Shown here: positions 7,601 through 15,179 of the stretch, piece by piece
Position numbering within the stretch: position 1 is the first letter of the stretch
Layout of the letters: each line of letters starts with the position of its first letter
From: Acinetobacter tandoii DSM 14970 = CIP 107469
GTDB taxonomy: Bacteria; Pseudomonadota; Gammaproteobacteria; Pseudomonadales; Moraxellaceae
Direction: 5' to 3'
NCBI RefSeq assembly: GCF_000400735.1
Contig: NZ_KE007368.1
Location: 1-64,000, forward strand
Length of the DNA stretch: 64,000 nucleotides
The notes under the pieces: model-generated
The model's input: only the letters and a program-made list of their open reading frames with translations
Told to the model about the DNA's origin: nothing
Databases searched by the model: none
Made by a program: the position numbers and the translations under genes

Positions 7601-10315
7601 TTAATCCCGTTGTGAAGTTGGTTTTTCAAAAATCCAACAGCGCTTGGTTGTCCCTGCAATTTTGCTTTGCACGGGTTTATTTGCTTCAATAAATCGATAA
7701 TGCATGCTGTGGCGTAGTGCATTTTGTAATTCAGTTTGGTCTGGTAAGGCGTAACGATAATCGGCAGCTAGTTTGTACAAGCTTGCGAAATGAATGGCGA
7801 TTTGATCAGATTTCGCTGAATGATTGATATTACTTAAAACATGCTCTGGTCTTTTAATAGAGTCTTCCATTTCCTCGACTGTGTTCCAGAAGTTTTGCAC
7901 CAGGACTGAATCAGACTTAAGAACTTTGTCTCGGTTCTGAGCCATTGTTAAAAGTTCGGCGTGGACTTGCTTCTGGATTTGTACTGGTACATCAACAATG
8001 TGTTGACACATCGAATCAAATAGAGCCATGAGTTGGGCATGGTTATGTACTATTCGGGAACTTTGTATGTTGTGATGATCTTGATGCAAAAAATCATCAT
8101 GCTTTTGCAAATTTAGGCTATATGACTCCAGTATTACTTTTTCTTTATTCAGACATTTCAAAATAAACTGACTAACATTCTGATGTTCATACTTGGACAG
8201 TCGACGGGATGCGAACAGACTTGCTTTAGTCAATTGATCCTTAAAAAACTTGGTTTGAACAATACGTCCCATCACGGCTTCAGTCGAAATAATTTCGGCA
8301 TTTTGGCTCATGATTAATGTACCCATAAATGGTGGTTCATAAGTTTCGTTCCCACCATTTTTAACACCTTGTGCACCTAATGATCCCCCGTCATAAAGCG
8401 TTTTAAGCGAGTCCCAATCGAATTGCTTTACCCCTTTGTCTCCTTCACGATCTGACTCGATAAGTACAATTGGTAAATTAGAAACTTGTCTGAATGTACG
8501 CAATAAACCTGATTTAGAAGATTTGGCTGGATCTAAACCTTCATAATTGATACGACCAAAAAGCTTCCATAAAAATTGTAATAAAGTTGACTTACCTGTT
8601 CCTGGTTCACCGACAATTTCCACAAAAGGGAAAGATTTATGCATTTTTCGAATTTGCTGAGCATAAAGGCTGCCAAAAAATGTGGTTAAAGCGATAAGCC
8701 CCTTTACCCCATAAGCATCAATTAAGTCTGTGATCCATTGCTTTTGGTAATCTCCTTGATTTGAATTGATATCCAAACTAAATGGTGCACGGCTTTTTAA
8801 ATTGATATTCTTTGGTAGTTCAAAATAGTCTTCATTGTTAATTTGAAATTGTTTACCTGATTGATAGGCTAGGTCACCTAGGACATAAGTTTTTAATTCA
8901 GCTTGATAACCAACATAGTTAATTAATTGCACACGTTTGATGTCTTCAATCCATTTTTCTAAGAGTCGATCAAGTTGGGTACCATTTCCCGTATAAACTA
9001 CACCAGGTGCAACAGCGAGCAATCTCTTCTTAAATTCTGAGGCTGCTGCTAACTGCGAACCTGTGAATGTATTTTTTACAGCTTTGTTATTTCTAGGAAA
9101 ATCAATATTAAAGTAATACCAAGCCTCGTCAGTTTCTTCACTGTACTGGTAATACAAAGCTGTTGGTTTACAACTCATAATTTTGGTGACATTTGCTGCA
9201 GCATGTAAGGCTTTATCACGACGGTCAGCTAAAGCTTTCTCCTTTTCTTCTTCTAACCAGTCTGAGTTTTCTTTATCTTCGAAGTTAATATCCTTTAGAT
9301 ATTCATCGTATTTATCATTATCTAACTTGAACCAATAAACCTGATTGTGAAAATCAAAAGGGAAAGTTTTTGTACCATTACGCTTGTAGATAAGTAACGC
9401 TTTATCCACAGGTTTTGGTGCAACCAGTAATGCACCATAGTATTTATAATTTTCTAAATCGGTAAATTTGAGACGATCCTGTTTATAAAGATCATTCCAA
9501 TCTACTTTTTTACGTCCACTAGGAGGAAGAGCTGCTTCACATTCAAATCCGTCTGTTAAGCCTCTTTCCATATTATGGAAAATACCATCATGCCCTGCTT
9601 TGTCATTATCAAAAGCCCACACCAATTTCGGTAATGGCTTCCCTGCAGAGATACACTCTTGTTTAAGTTCATTCAAAAAGATAGACGGATAGTAACCTGA
9701 TCCAGCAGATAAACAGCTAAAACTCGTTATGTCGGATAACCACAAAGCAATGGTGTCGAAAATACCCTCTGTAATCCAAATTTCTTTTGAATCTATGTAA
9801 TTAGTATTGGGTGTTAACCATGAATGCCCTTTCGAATTCCATCCTTTCTTATAAGTGGTTTTAGGTAAAACACCTTGATCATCTAAAATTCGTTGCCACC
9901 AACCTTCATTTCCTTTTTCATCTTTAATAGGAAAACGTAAAGTCGTTGAACCAACACCTAAATCGTAATCTTTGAAATATTCTTGTGAATAAAGGCCTTT
10001 CAACCGATCAATAGGCAACCCACGACCTTCGACCAAATAAGCATCCACTGTTTTGTTAGGATTTTCAGCCGTTGGTTTAAAACGTTTTTCCCATTTTTCA
10101 AAAAGGTCTGGATAAAGATCACGAATATAGGTCGGAATACCACATTTATTGTTACGTGGACAGTGGACAACCCAAGGGCTCTCCAAACTGGTCCACGCTT
10201 CCTTATGCGAACAATTGGGGCATTTGCCAAGGCGAAGTTTGTCACCGCGCTCTTTAAACTCATATTCAGCTTTTAAACGATCAACTACTAAAGTTTGAGT
10301 TTCTGGAAACATCAT
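7601..10315 (-). CDS. Toprim primase-helicase
   Basis: 904 aa. A CHC2-like zinc ribbon (CPNC ... CPRNNKC, about residues 34-58) is followed by a Toprim domain with TEGIFDT (about 183-189) and AFDNDKAG (about 233-240). The C-terminal half holds a helicase-like ATPase with Walker A GEPGTGKST near residue 565 and Walker B-like VLIESD some 55 residues later. It likely primes and unwinds DNA for prophage replication. P2 itself uses the rolling-circle protein A, which I do not find here, so this element replicates by a different scheme. Confidence 0.88.
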   Translation of the reverse strand: MMFPETQTLVVDRLKAEYEFKERGDKLRLGKCPNCSHKEAWTSLESPWVVHCPRNNKCGIPTYIRDLYPDLFEKWEKRFKPTAENPNKTVDAYLVEGRGLPIDRLKGLYSQEYFKDYDLGVGSTTLRFPIKDEKGNEGWWQRILDDQGVLPKTTYKKGWNSKGHSWLTPNTNYIDSKEIWITEGIFDTIALWLSDITSFSCLSAGSGYYPSIFLNELKQECISAGKPLPKLVWAFDNDKAGHDGIFHNMERGLTDGFECEAALPPSGRKKVDWNDLYKQDRLKFTDLENYKYYGALLVAPKPVDKALLIYKRNGTKTFPFDFHNQVYWFKLDNDKYDEYLKDINFEDKENSDWLEEEKEKALADRRDKALHAAANVTKIMSCKPTALYYQYSEETDEAWYYFNIDFPRNNKAVKNTFTGSQLAAASEFKKRLLAVAPGVVYTGNGTQLDRLLEKWIEDIKRVQLINYVGYQAELKTYVLGDLAYQSGKQFQINNEDYFELPKNINLKSRAPFSLDINSNQGDYQKQWITDLIDAYGVKGLIALTTFFGSLYAQQIRKMHKSFPFVEIVGEPGTGKSTLLQFLWKLFGRINYEGLDPAKSSKSGLLRTFRQVSNLPIVLIESDREGDKGVKQFDWDSLKTLYDGGSLGAQGVKNGGNETYEPPFMGTLIMSQNAEIISTEAVMGRIVQTKFFKDQLTKASLFASRRLSKYEHQNVSQFILKCLNKEKVILESYSLNLQKHDDFLHQDHHNIQSSRIVHNHAQLMALFDSMCQHIVDVPVQIQKQVHAELLTMAQNRDKVLKSDSVLVQNFWNTVEEMEDSIKRPEHVLSNINHSAKSDQIAIHFASLYKLAADYRYALPDQTELQNALRHSMHYRFIEANKPVQSKIAGTTKRCWIFEKPTSQRD

Positions 10316-10332
10316 TTAATTTGACTGCCTTA

Positions 10333-10509
10333 TTACAAATGCCGTTTACGTTTAACTTCATCTCCTGCCAAGTTGAGCAATTTTTCTTGGATGCGCTCTC
10401 TGGCCAGAAATTCTATTGTTTCTTCAACTGAAGCAAGCCCCAGTTGCTTTTGCACTTCTTGCACGATTTTTAGTTCTTGCTCTGAAAGTGCTATTTCCTG
10501 TTTGAGCAT
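10333..10509 (-). CDS. Small RHH-like phage protein
   Basis: 58 aa from ATG 10509, preceded by AGGAG; a longer in-frame start overlaps the upstream gene. A helix-rich segment SEQELKIVQEVQKQLG followed by SVEETIEFLARE resembles the helices of ribbon-helix-helix proteins, with a basic tail (VKRKRH). Third of three similar small genes, so probably DNA-binding. Confidence 0.55.
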   Translation of the reverse strand: MLKQEIALSEQELKIVQEVQKQLGLASVEETIEFLARERIQEKLLNLAGDEVKRKRHL

Positions 10510-10513
10510 TCTT

Positions 10514-10759
10514 TCAGCTCCTAGAAAGCTGCTTGTTTGCACCTTCACTTAAAAATTCGTACAAATTAAAATCATCTTCAGAATCGTCTACTAAGGTATG
10601 AATGGCTTGCTTCATTGCCATTTGGCGAATGAGCACACTAATTTCGATGCCCAACATATTTGAAGCTGCTGTGAGTAAGTCGGTTTCATCATTCGTTAAG
10701 TTGATGCTGAAGCGGTTATCACGAAGTTGTTTTTTAATACGACGATGTTTTAAGGACAT
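10514..10759 (-). CDS. Ribbon-helix-helix-type protein
   Basis: 81 aa. The segment RFSINLTNDETDLLTAAS (strand then helix A) and the following hydrophobic helix through IRQMAMKQA fit an RHH/CopG DNA-binding fold; the N-terminus is very basic. The C-terminal 20 residues are acidic. Possibly a small regulator of the early operon. Confidence 0.65.
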   Translation of the reverse strand: MSLKHRRIKKQLRDNRFSINLTNDETDLLTAASNMLGIEISVLIRQMAMKQAIHTLVDDSEDDFNLYEFLSEGANKQLSRS

Positions 10760-10763
10760 AGTT

Positions 10764-10958
10764 TTAACCCTCTTGATTGATGTTTTTACCTAATAAATAG
10801 AACTTGGTAATAATGCTCGACTGGCTTTGCTGTGTTTGATTTGCCAATTCATTAATAGCGTCTGCTTCTTCTTTGGGGAGATAGACATTGAACCGAACAC
10901 GCCCACCAGTGATCTTTTTTGATCTGGGGCGATTTTGAGGTGAAGTTTCTGTACCCAT
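10764..10958 (-). CDS. Ribbon-helix-helix-type protein, first gene of the early operon
   Basis: 64 aa. RVRFNVYLPKEEADAINELA is a typical RHH strand plus first helix, with a second helix following (SSIITKFYLLGK). It is the first gene after the leftward promoter and operator at 10974-11022, so it may regulate its own operon, as Arc- or CopG-like proteins often do. Confidence 0.7.
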   Translation of the reverse strand: MGTETSPQNRPRSKKITGGRVRFNVYLPKEEADAINELANQTQQSQSSIITKFYLLGKNINQEG

Positions 10959-10973
10959 ACAGTATCCTACGGT

Positions 10974-11022
10974 TATAGTGATGTGCTACGGGTCACTATA
11001 GCATAAATATTTAGTCTATCAA
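10974..11022 (-). promoter_or_regulatory. Early leftward promoter with repressor operator
   Basis: On the minus strand TTGATA (11022-11017) and TATAGT (11000-10995) are 16 bases apart. A perfect 8-bp inverted repeat, TATAGTGA at 10974-10981 and TCACTATA at 10993-11000, overlaps the -10 box; CTACGG is repeated within it. It sits between the first early gene and the oppositely facing repressor-like gene, the expected place for the lysis-lysogeny switch. Confidence 0.7.
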
Positions 11023-11040
11023 TACATATCGGTGAAATAT

Positions 11041-11379
11041 ATGTCCGAAAATTTAACTATGGAAATTACGCAAAGATTCTCGGAAGAGTTGGAGCGTAAG
11101 AATTTGAAAGCCAAACCCCTTTCTAGGAGCATTGATGCACATGAAAATACGTTAGGTAATTATGTGCGCAACAAAGTGCCAGATCAGTGGGTATATTTGG
11201 CTAAACTGCAGCAACAAGGTATTGATATTCGTTATGTGTTGCTTGGAATTGATCCTGATTACTCAGGACTAACCAGTGAAGAAAGCGTGTTATTAAAAGC
11301 CTATAGACAATTAAGCCCTGAAGCACAAGAAGCATTATTGGGTCTTGGTAAAGTGATGGCGAAAGAATCGGAGAAATAA
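11041..11379 (+). CDS. Phage repressor-like protein
   Basis: 112 aa from ATG 11041 with GGTGA six bases upstream; a GTG at 11032 is an alternative. The N-terminal half resembles the short helix-turn-helix regulators of phages (SIDAHENTLGNYVRNKVP as putative recognition region, then a YLAKLQQQGIDIRYVLLG segment), and the C-terminus is a helix SPEAQEALLGLGKVM. There is no peptidase domain, so induction would not be by RecA cleavage. Position facing the early operon across the operator supports a CI/C role. Confidence 0.7.
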   Translation: MSENLTMEITQRFSEELERKNLKAKPLSRSIDAHENTLGNYVRNKVPDQWVYLAKLQQQGIDIRYVLLGIDPDYSGLTSEESVLLKAYRQLSPEAQEALLGLGKVMAKESEK

Positions 11380-11397
11380 AAATGATAACCAAATAAA

Positions 11398-11424
11398 AAG
11401 CCCACTTTGCAGTGGGCTTTTTTT
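11398..11424. terminator. Bidirectional terminator
   Basis: Nine-bp stem AAGCCCACT / AGTGGGCTT with a TTGC loop and a T7 run on plus; As on the other side also give a T-run on minus. It separates the convergent repressor-like gene and the 186-aa gene. Confidence 0.9.
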
Positions 11425-11985
11425 CTATTCCTCTATTTGGCTTTGGACCAATTCCAATTTATGTTCTAGCTCCATGAGCTTATAAATCAGATCATTATTA
11501 CTATACGTTACGTCTTTATCGTTGCCTGCTGCTTCGAGAGATTGTCTCCAAATACGGAGATTGGACAATGTTTGGTCTAAAAGTAGTTCTTTATCAAGTG
11601 TTTGCATAGGATTAGCTCTATCAATTTGATTTAATTGAAATTGCCAAACACGTATCTCTTCTTGATTCCAAATGGGACTTATGACCGTAAGTTCGCCATT
11701 AAACTTAGGATATATCAAGTCATTCAAAGATTGCTTTAATACATCAATATCTAAGTCTTTGGTCTTACCATCATTTTTAGATACTTCTCGCAACAAATCA
11801 TTTAACTGATCAGGGCTGACTGAAAGCAGTCCTTTTGCTGTGTCATGATTAAAAGTGATTTGTGCTTTGACACAACGATCAATCATTTCAAACAGCTTTT
11901 CACAAAGCAGTTGGCTTTTGGGATTACTCGCCTGAACACGTGGTGCAATGGGCACGTAAGGGATAATATTTTCATTAAAAAGCAT
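11425..11985 (-). CDS. Hypothetical phage protein downstream of the C4-like locus
   Basis: 186 aa, no family recognised. Mostly helical and acidic, no signal peptide or membrane segment. It is 4 bases after the small membrane protein at 11990-12193 and would share its transcript. In phages P1 and P7 the gene in this position after c4 and icd is the antirepressor ant; I see no sequence evidence that this one is an antirepressor. Confidence 0.6.
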   Translation of the reverse strand: MLFNENIIPYVPIAPRVQASNPKSQLLCEKLFEMIDRCVKAQITFNHDTAKGLLSVSPDQLNDLLREVSKNDGKTKDLDIDVLKQSLNDLIYPKFNGELTVISPIWNQEEIRVWQFQLNQIDRANPMQTLDKELLLDQTLSNLRIWRQSLEAAGNDKDVTYSNNDLIYKLMELEHKLELVQSQIEE

Positions 11986-11989
11986 GTGC

Positions 11990-12193
11990 TTATTCCCCCA
12001 AAAATAGAATGGAGAACGTTAGCACTGCCATACAAATGAATGCCATGCTTTCGAAGGTATTTTTAAGAATTTGCTGAAATTTGCGTTTCTTAAGACGTTG
12101 CTCATAGGCAACTTCGTCGATAATTGGGGTGTGTTCAATGATGTGGGAATTTTTGAGGTGTGCAGATGCACGGGCTTGAATCTGTCTGTTCAT
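11990..12193 (-). CDS. Small membrane protein controlled by the C4-like RNA
   Basis: 67 aa from ATG 12193, eight bases after the ribosome site AAGGAA. A basic N-terminal half is followed by one transmembrane helix at the C-terminus (about 49-65, FICMAVLTFSILFL). Its ribosome site overlaps the segment 12204-12212 that pairs with the upstream antisense segment 12278-12286. In P1 the gene in this place is icd, which inhibits cell division; the present protein is not recognisably the same. Confidence 0.6.
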   Translation of the reverse strand: MNRQIQARASAHLKNSHIIEHTPIIDEVAYEQRLKKRKFQQILKNTFESMAFICMAVLTFSILFLGE

Positions 12194-12199
12194 GACTAA

Positions 12200-12323
12200 A
12201 TTCCTTCTGGTAAGTTTGAAACCTACCGCCATCCTTCTCACGGAATGGTGGCAGACCGAACAGGGGTGAGAATACCGTACCAGAAGAAACGGCCAGCCTG
12301 ACGGCTGCCCTGCCCGATCTACC
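12200..12323 (-). ncRNA. C4-like antisense RNA and leader
   Basis: Read on the minus strand, CTTCTGGTA (12286-12278) is the exact complement of TACCAGAAG (12212-12204) at the downstream ribosome site, and TTCTCAC (12272-12266) complements GTGAGAA (12241-12235). Both target words recur upstream near 12391-12399 and 12411-12418. Between them CCACCAT / ATGGCGG forms an inner stem. This layout (a', b' in the RNA; a1, b1 and a2, b2 as targets) is that of the C4 antisense RNAs of P1 and P7. The family call is from layout and memory of the motif, not a covariance search. Confidence 0.6.
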
Positions 12324-12329
12324 ATAGCG

Positions 12330-12357
12330 AGTATAGCCGATTAGACATTTTAGGCAA
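12330..12357 (-). promoter_or_regulatory. Promoter of the C4-like RNA operon
   Basis: Minus strand TTGCCT (12357-12352) and TATACT (12335-12330), spacing 16. Predicted start near 12323, just downstream of the terminator at 12356-12378 and upstream of the antisense segments. Confidence 0.55.
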
Positions 12358-12441
12358 AAAAAAGCCGCTACTGAGCGGATGATTTCTGCCCTTCTGGTTA
12401 AATTTTCAGGTTCTCACGCCTGCACACAGATTTTGCTGTGT
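12356..12441 (-). ncRNA. Short upstream transcript with a1/b1-like segments and terminator
   Basis: Minus strand: hairpin ACACAG / CTGTGT (12441-12424), then GTGAGAA and ACCAGAAG words matching those at the target gene, then a terminator stem CCGCT / AGCGG with eight T (12378-12356). A TTGACA box stands at 12476-12471, but the -10 is poor. It may be a decoy or target RNA for the C4-like RNA. Confidence 0.45.
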
Positions 12442-12513
12442 TATTACATGTTGCCGATAGTGGGGTGTTATGTCAATATAGCGAGGTACTATTTTTTATA
12501 AACCACTGACTTT

Positions 12514-12990
12514 ATGAATTATTTAAGAAAAAATAAAATTTATGGACTTGCTTTAAGTTGTTTATTAGTGAGTACCGCGAGCTTTGCTCAAAGTGTTGAA
12601 GATGTTGTATTTGGTATGAATATCAAAGGATTAGATTTTGTCTTTCCATTTGATGCCAGTAATGACCCAAATCAACAACTTGGACGCCCAAATCAATATA
12701 TTGAAAAAGCTTCGTGGCCAGATCCAAAAATTGATCCTAAATTTGAAAAAGATGGATATTACGATCCTGATATTGACCCTACTGAGTTTAAGGGTGGAAC
12801 AATTGAGAAATTCAGCAATCAAGCTGATCTTAATAGACGATATAACTACATCAAAAATATCACCTTAAATATGCCTACATACAATCAATATATGTATAAG
12901 AAAGGCCTTTTTTTATTGCGTTTAGATAAAGAATTTACACCTGCTCAGGCTAAAGAATATGAAAAAGAATTGAATCGATTGGTGAAGTAA
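12514..12990 (+). CDS. Exported cargo protein of unknown function
   Basis: 158 aa with a clear signal peptide (residues 1-25, cleavage after SFA or FAQ). The mature part is rich in Asp, Pro and Tyr, with repeated PDPKIDP / YDPDIDP-like words at about residues 68-90, which might bind calcium. It stands on the plus strand among minus-strand phage genes and pairs with a second exported protein, so it looks like a lysogeny-expressed cargo gene. No family recognised. Confidence 0.65.
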   Translation: MNYLRKNKIYGLALSCLLVSTASFAQSVEDVVFGMNIKGLDFVFPFDASNDPNQQLGRPNQYIEKASWPDPKIDPKFEKDGYYDPDIDPTEFKGGTIEKFSNQADLNRRYNYIKNITLNMPTYNQYMYKKGLFLLRLDKEFTPAQAKEYEKELNRLVK

Positions 12991-12993
12991 GCA

Positions 12994-13206
12994 ATGAGAA
13001 ATTTTGTTATTTGTACGCTGCTTATGTTTAGCTTTCCAACTTTAACTTTTGCAGTCGCATGTAAAGACTTTAAAACACACCAAGAAGCACAGGCATATTT
13101 CAATGCAAAAAAGGCAGGATATAAGCGTTTAGACCGTGATAAAGATGGCAGTGCTTGTGACTGTTTACCTGGTGGAAGCGGGACTAAATGTCCGAATCGG
13201 AAATGA
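12994..13206 (+). CDS. Secreted excalibur-domain protein
   Basis: 70 aa with signal peptide (about 1-20, ending TFAVA). The mature part CKDFKTHQEAQAYFN ... DRDKDGSACD matches the excalibur calcium-binding domain: Cys pair, aromatic spacing and the D-x-D-x-DG loop. It starts 3 bases after the preceding exported protein, so the two are co-expressed. Probably a periplasmic or surface protein added by the prophage. Confidence 0.75.
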   Translation: MRNFVICTLLMFSFPTLTFAVACKDFKTHQEAQAYFNAKKAGYKRLDRDKDGSACDCLPGGSGTKCPNRK

Positions 13207-13385
13207 TGATGATTTGCTTGATTAACTCAGAAGAAATCTTGCTTAGTTCGACATTGTCTTTGACATAAACTGAATGAATCAAAAAGTAAGATATTGAAAT
13301 TAATTAATATTGTTTTGACATTCCCTTAGACATATTTGCTTGATCAAAAAGAAATAGCTTCTTGCTTAATAACGCATCTCACAGA

Positions 13386-13410
13386 AAAGGTCACTCATCG
13401 TGACCTTTTT
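13386..13410. terminator. Bidirectional terminator
   Basis: Perfect 9-bp stem AAAGGTCAC / GTGACCTTT, loop TCATC, then T5 on plus. It closes the exported cargo pair and overlaps the stop codon of the convergent gene at 13391. Confidence 0.85.
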
Positions 13411-13618
13411 CATTTTCCCTATACCCTGCCAGCCACATCTGCGGTGCTTCCGCCCAACTTCTTAGACCATATGGTTCTTCAATACCATAAAAAGCATTCC
13501 TAAACCGTTCATGCCAAAAATGATGTACGCCCTTAGAATCATGTTTGTAAATAAAAGGGGGATTCATATCTGGGCGAATGTTTTTATAAAAAAGTTCGAA
13601 GAGCTGTTCTGGATTCAT
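13391..13618 (-). CDS. Hypothetical phage protein
   Basis: 75 aa from ATG 13618 with AGGAG six bases before it. Rich in aromatic residues (FYKNIRPDMNPPF, HHFWHERF). No family recognised. Its start overlaps the stop of the 91-aa membrane protein (ATGA), and it is the last gene of the small leftward cluster. Confidence 0.6.
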   Translation of the reverse strand: MNPEQLFELFYKNIRPDMNPPFIYKHDSKGVHHFWHERFRNAFYGIEEPYGLRSWAEAPQMWLAGYRENEKGHDE

Positions 13619-13890
13619 TGGATCTCCTTGATTGGAGCCCATTCGCTTGATTCAAAAATAAGAAGGTAGCTGACAGCAAATATGAGCCAAATATCCCCCA
13701 TATCTTCAAGTCCAGAACTCGTATTTTGAGAATAAAAATAAACAAGTTCCATAAACAAGTACCAAGTAACGCAACTGAAATATGCTGACTTTCTTATGAC
13801 GTTTACCTTAATCAATACAAACACAAATATAAAAATTAGAAAAATATAAAAAAAGATAAATATTGATAATGTGAGGGTAGCTTCAGTCAT
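13615..13890 (-). CDS. Small membrane protein
   Basis: 91 aa from ATG 13890 (GGGGA nine bases upstream). Hydrophobic helices at about residues 6-28, 36-54 and 67-80 predict two or three membrane spans. No family recognised. Overlaps both neighbours by ATGA junctions. Confidence 0.6.
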   Translation of the reverse strand: MTEATLTLSIFIFFYIFLIFIFVFVLIKVNVIRKSAYFSCVTWYLFMELVYFYSQNTSSGLEDMGDIWLIFAVSYLLIFESSEWAPIKEIQ

Positions 13891-14357
13891 TTTTGACATT
13901 CCCCTTTATCTATTTTCAATTTAATTCCTTTAAATTCAGCATAGTCAGGATTTACTTTTGGTCCACTAAAGTCCTTAAGGCTATCCCACGAAATATTTGA
14001 AACTGCATAAGCCACTGCATCAACAATGTCATCAAACCTATGTTTTACAGACTCCGCTATTTTCCCCCACTCATTCCAAATTACTTTTAATTTCGGTTTG
14101 GGCTTTGGCTTGAATGATTTTTTATAAAGTGAGTAAGACTGATATAAAGCCTTGCGATAACTCTTATTTTTTACCTTTGGAATGTCCTTCGGATTGATTG
14201 GAAAAGCTGCTTCATAATTGAATTGGATTTCTGGAAAAAATTGCTCGCAGAACTTTAACCAAAACCAGCGACGACCATTCGTTCGAGAAAATGAAAATGG
14301 CAATCTACCTGCGTAACATTTCTTAATGATTGGGTTTAAGTAACTGAGGTTATTCAT
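13887..14357 (-). CDS. Hypothetical phage protein
   Basis: 156 aa, strongly basic in the middle, with a KPKPKPKLK run near residues 83-91. No transmembrane helix and no family recognised. It overlaps the upstream gene by eight bases and the downstream gene by four, so all are probably translated as one coupled set. Confidence 0.6.
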   Translation of the reverse strand: MNNLSYLNPIIKKCYAGRLPFSFSRTNGRRWFWLKFCEQFFPEIQFNYEAAFPINPKDIPKVKNKSYRKALYQSYSLYKKSFKPKPKPKLKVIWNEWGKIAESVKHRFDDIVDAVAYAVSNISWDSLKDFSGPKVNPDYAEFKGIKLKIDKGECQK

Positions 14358-14580
14358 GTGCGATATGCCCTACCTGAATTTCTTGTAAGCCAAACTCCTC
14401 CAGATCCTCTTTATTCAACACTTTTAATGATTTGTTTAAGCAATACAGAATTGGCTTATTAATTTTAGATTTCAATTCTTGCAGGATAGGCTTACAGCTT
14501 TCATATTCATTTTCGTCTGTAAAATAAATCACGACTGCAGCTGCATCTTGAGGAATGGTTTGTATAAGAATGTCTGTCAT
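14350..14580 (-). CDS. Hypothetical phage protein
   Basis: 76 aa from ATG 14580, one base after the stop of the Ser-rich gene and with GGGA as ribosome site; a much longer in-frame reading upstream overlaps that gene and is rejected. The product (DAAAVVIYFTDENEYESC, CLNKSLKVLNKEDL) looks like a small alpha/beta domain. No function assigned. Confidence 0.5.
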   Translation of the reverse strand: MTDILIQTIPQDAAAVVIYFTDENEYESCKPILQELKSKINKPILYCLNKSLKVLNKEDLEEFGLQEIQVGHIAHE

Positions 14581-14581
14581 G

Positions 14582-14995
14582 TTAGTCCCAAGAAGAGCTG
14601 CTGCTTGAATCCGATCCGCTGTCCCAACCGCTCGAGGAGCTACATTCACTGGAAGAAGAATGACTATATGATGGTGTAGCATCATAAGACTGGATAGGAT
14701 GATGAACGTGATGACCAACACTGCATGGCTCATTCTCAATAACAATTGAATTAATCATATTTTGCTGTTGCTGCAATAAATATAGATCGGACACATCGGT
14801 TGATTGTGTTGGGCGTTGTAGCCCTGTGGTTTTACCCATCGCACGTGGTAAATGGTTTGTTTGACATTGAACTGAATAAGGAAGTGTTACCTGACGCGTA
14901 TCTATGGATTTTTCCTTTTTATGTTTAGCCCGGCATTCACACTGGTTCGATTGAAAAAACCACGTTTTACGACCGCAAATATTACATTTAGCCAT
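14582..14995 (-). CDS. Zinc-finger protein with Ser/Asp-rich tail
   Basis: 137 aa. N-terminal CNIC ... CECR (residues 4-23) is a zinc-ribbon-like element; the last 30 residues are an extreme Ser-rich tail with acidic and Trp residues (SSSECSSSSGWDSGSD). Such tails occur in other small Acinetobacter phage proteins in my experience, but no function is known to me. Overlaps the next upstream gene by eight bases. Confidence 0.55.
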   Translation of the reverse strand: MAKCNICGRKTWFFQSNQCECRAKHKKEKSIDTRQVTLPYSVQCQTNHLPRAMGKTTGLQRPTQSTDVSDLYLLQQQQNMINSIVIENEPCSVGHHVHHPIQSYDATPSYSHSSSSECSSSSGWDSGSDSSSSSSWD

Positions 14996-15179
14996 TATTC
15001 TTCTCCTTTAACGCCTTAATATCCTGCTTTAGTTCAAAAATTCTTGTACTCAAAAAATGGTAACTAGCTCCTATTAGAAAAACAGCTTTTGAATAAGCCC
15101 AATCTTTCGTAATCATAAGAGTGATTAAAAAGTACATAAATGCTAAAAAAAGGGAGATTAATAGTTCTTTCTTAAACAT
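14988..15179 (-). CDS. Small membrane protein
   Basis: 63 aa from ATG 15179 with AAGGAT upstream; overlaps the end of the ogr-like gene by eight bases. Two hydrophobic helices (about 5-23 and 31-47) and a charged C-terminal helix. No family recognised; could be an accessory lysis or exclusion protein. Confidence 0.5.
   Translation of the reverse strand: MFKKELLISLFLAFMYFLITLMITKDWAYSKAVFLIGASYHFLSTRIFELKQDIKALKEKNNG

Noticed and set aside
14582..14745. Upstream extension of the 76-aa gene at 14350-14580
   Set aside because: It reads the Ser-rich tail region of the neighbouring gene in another frame; the ATG at 14580 follows that gene's stop by one base and has its own ribosome site.
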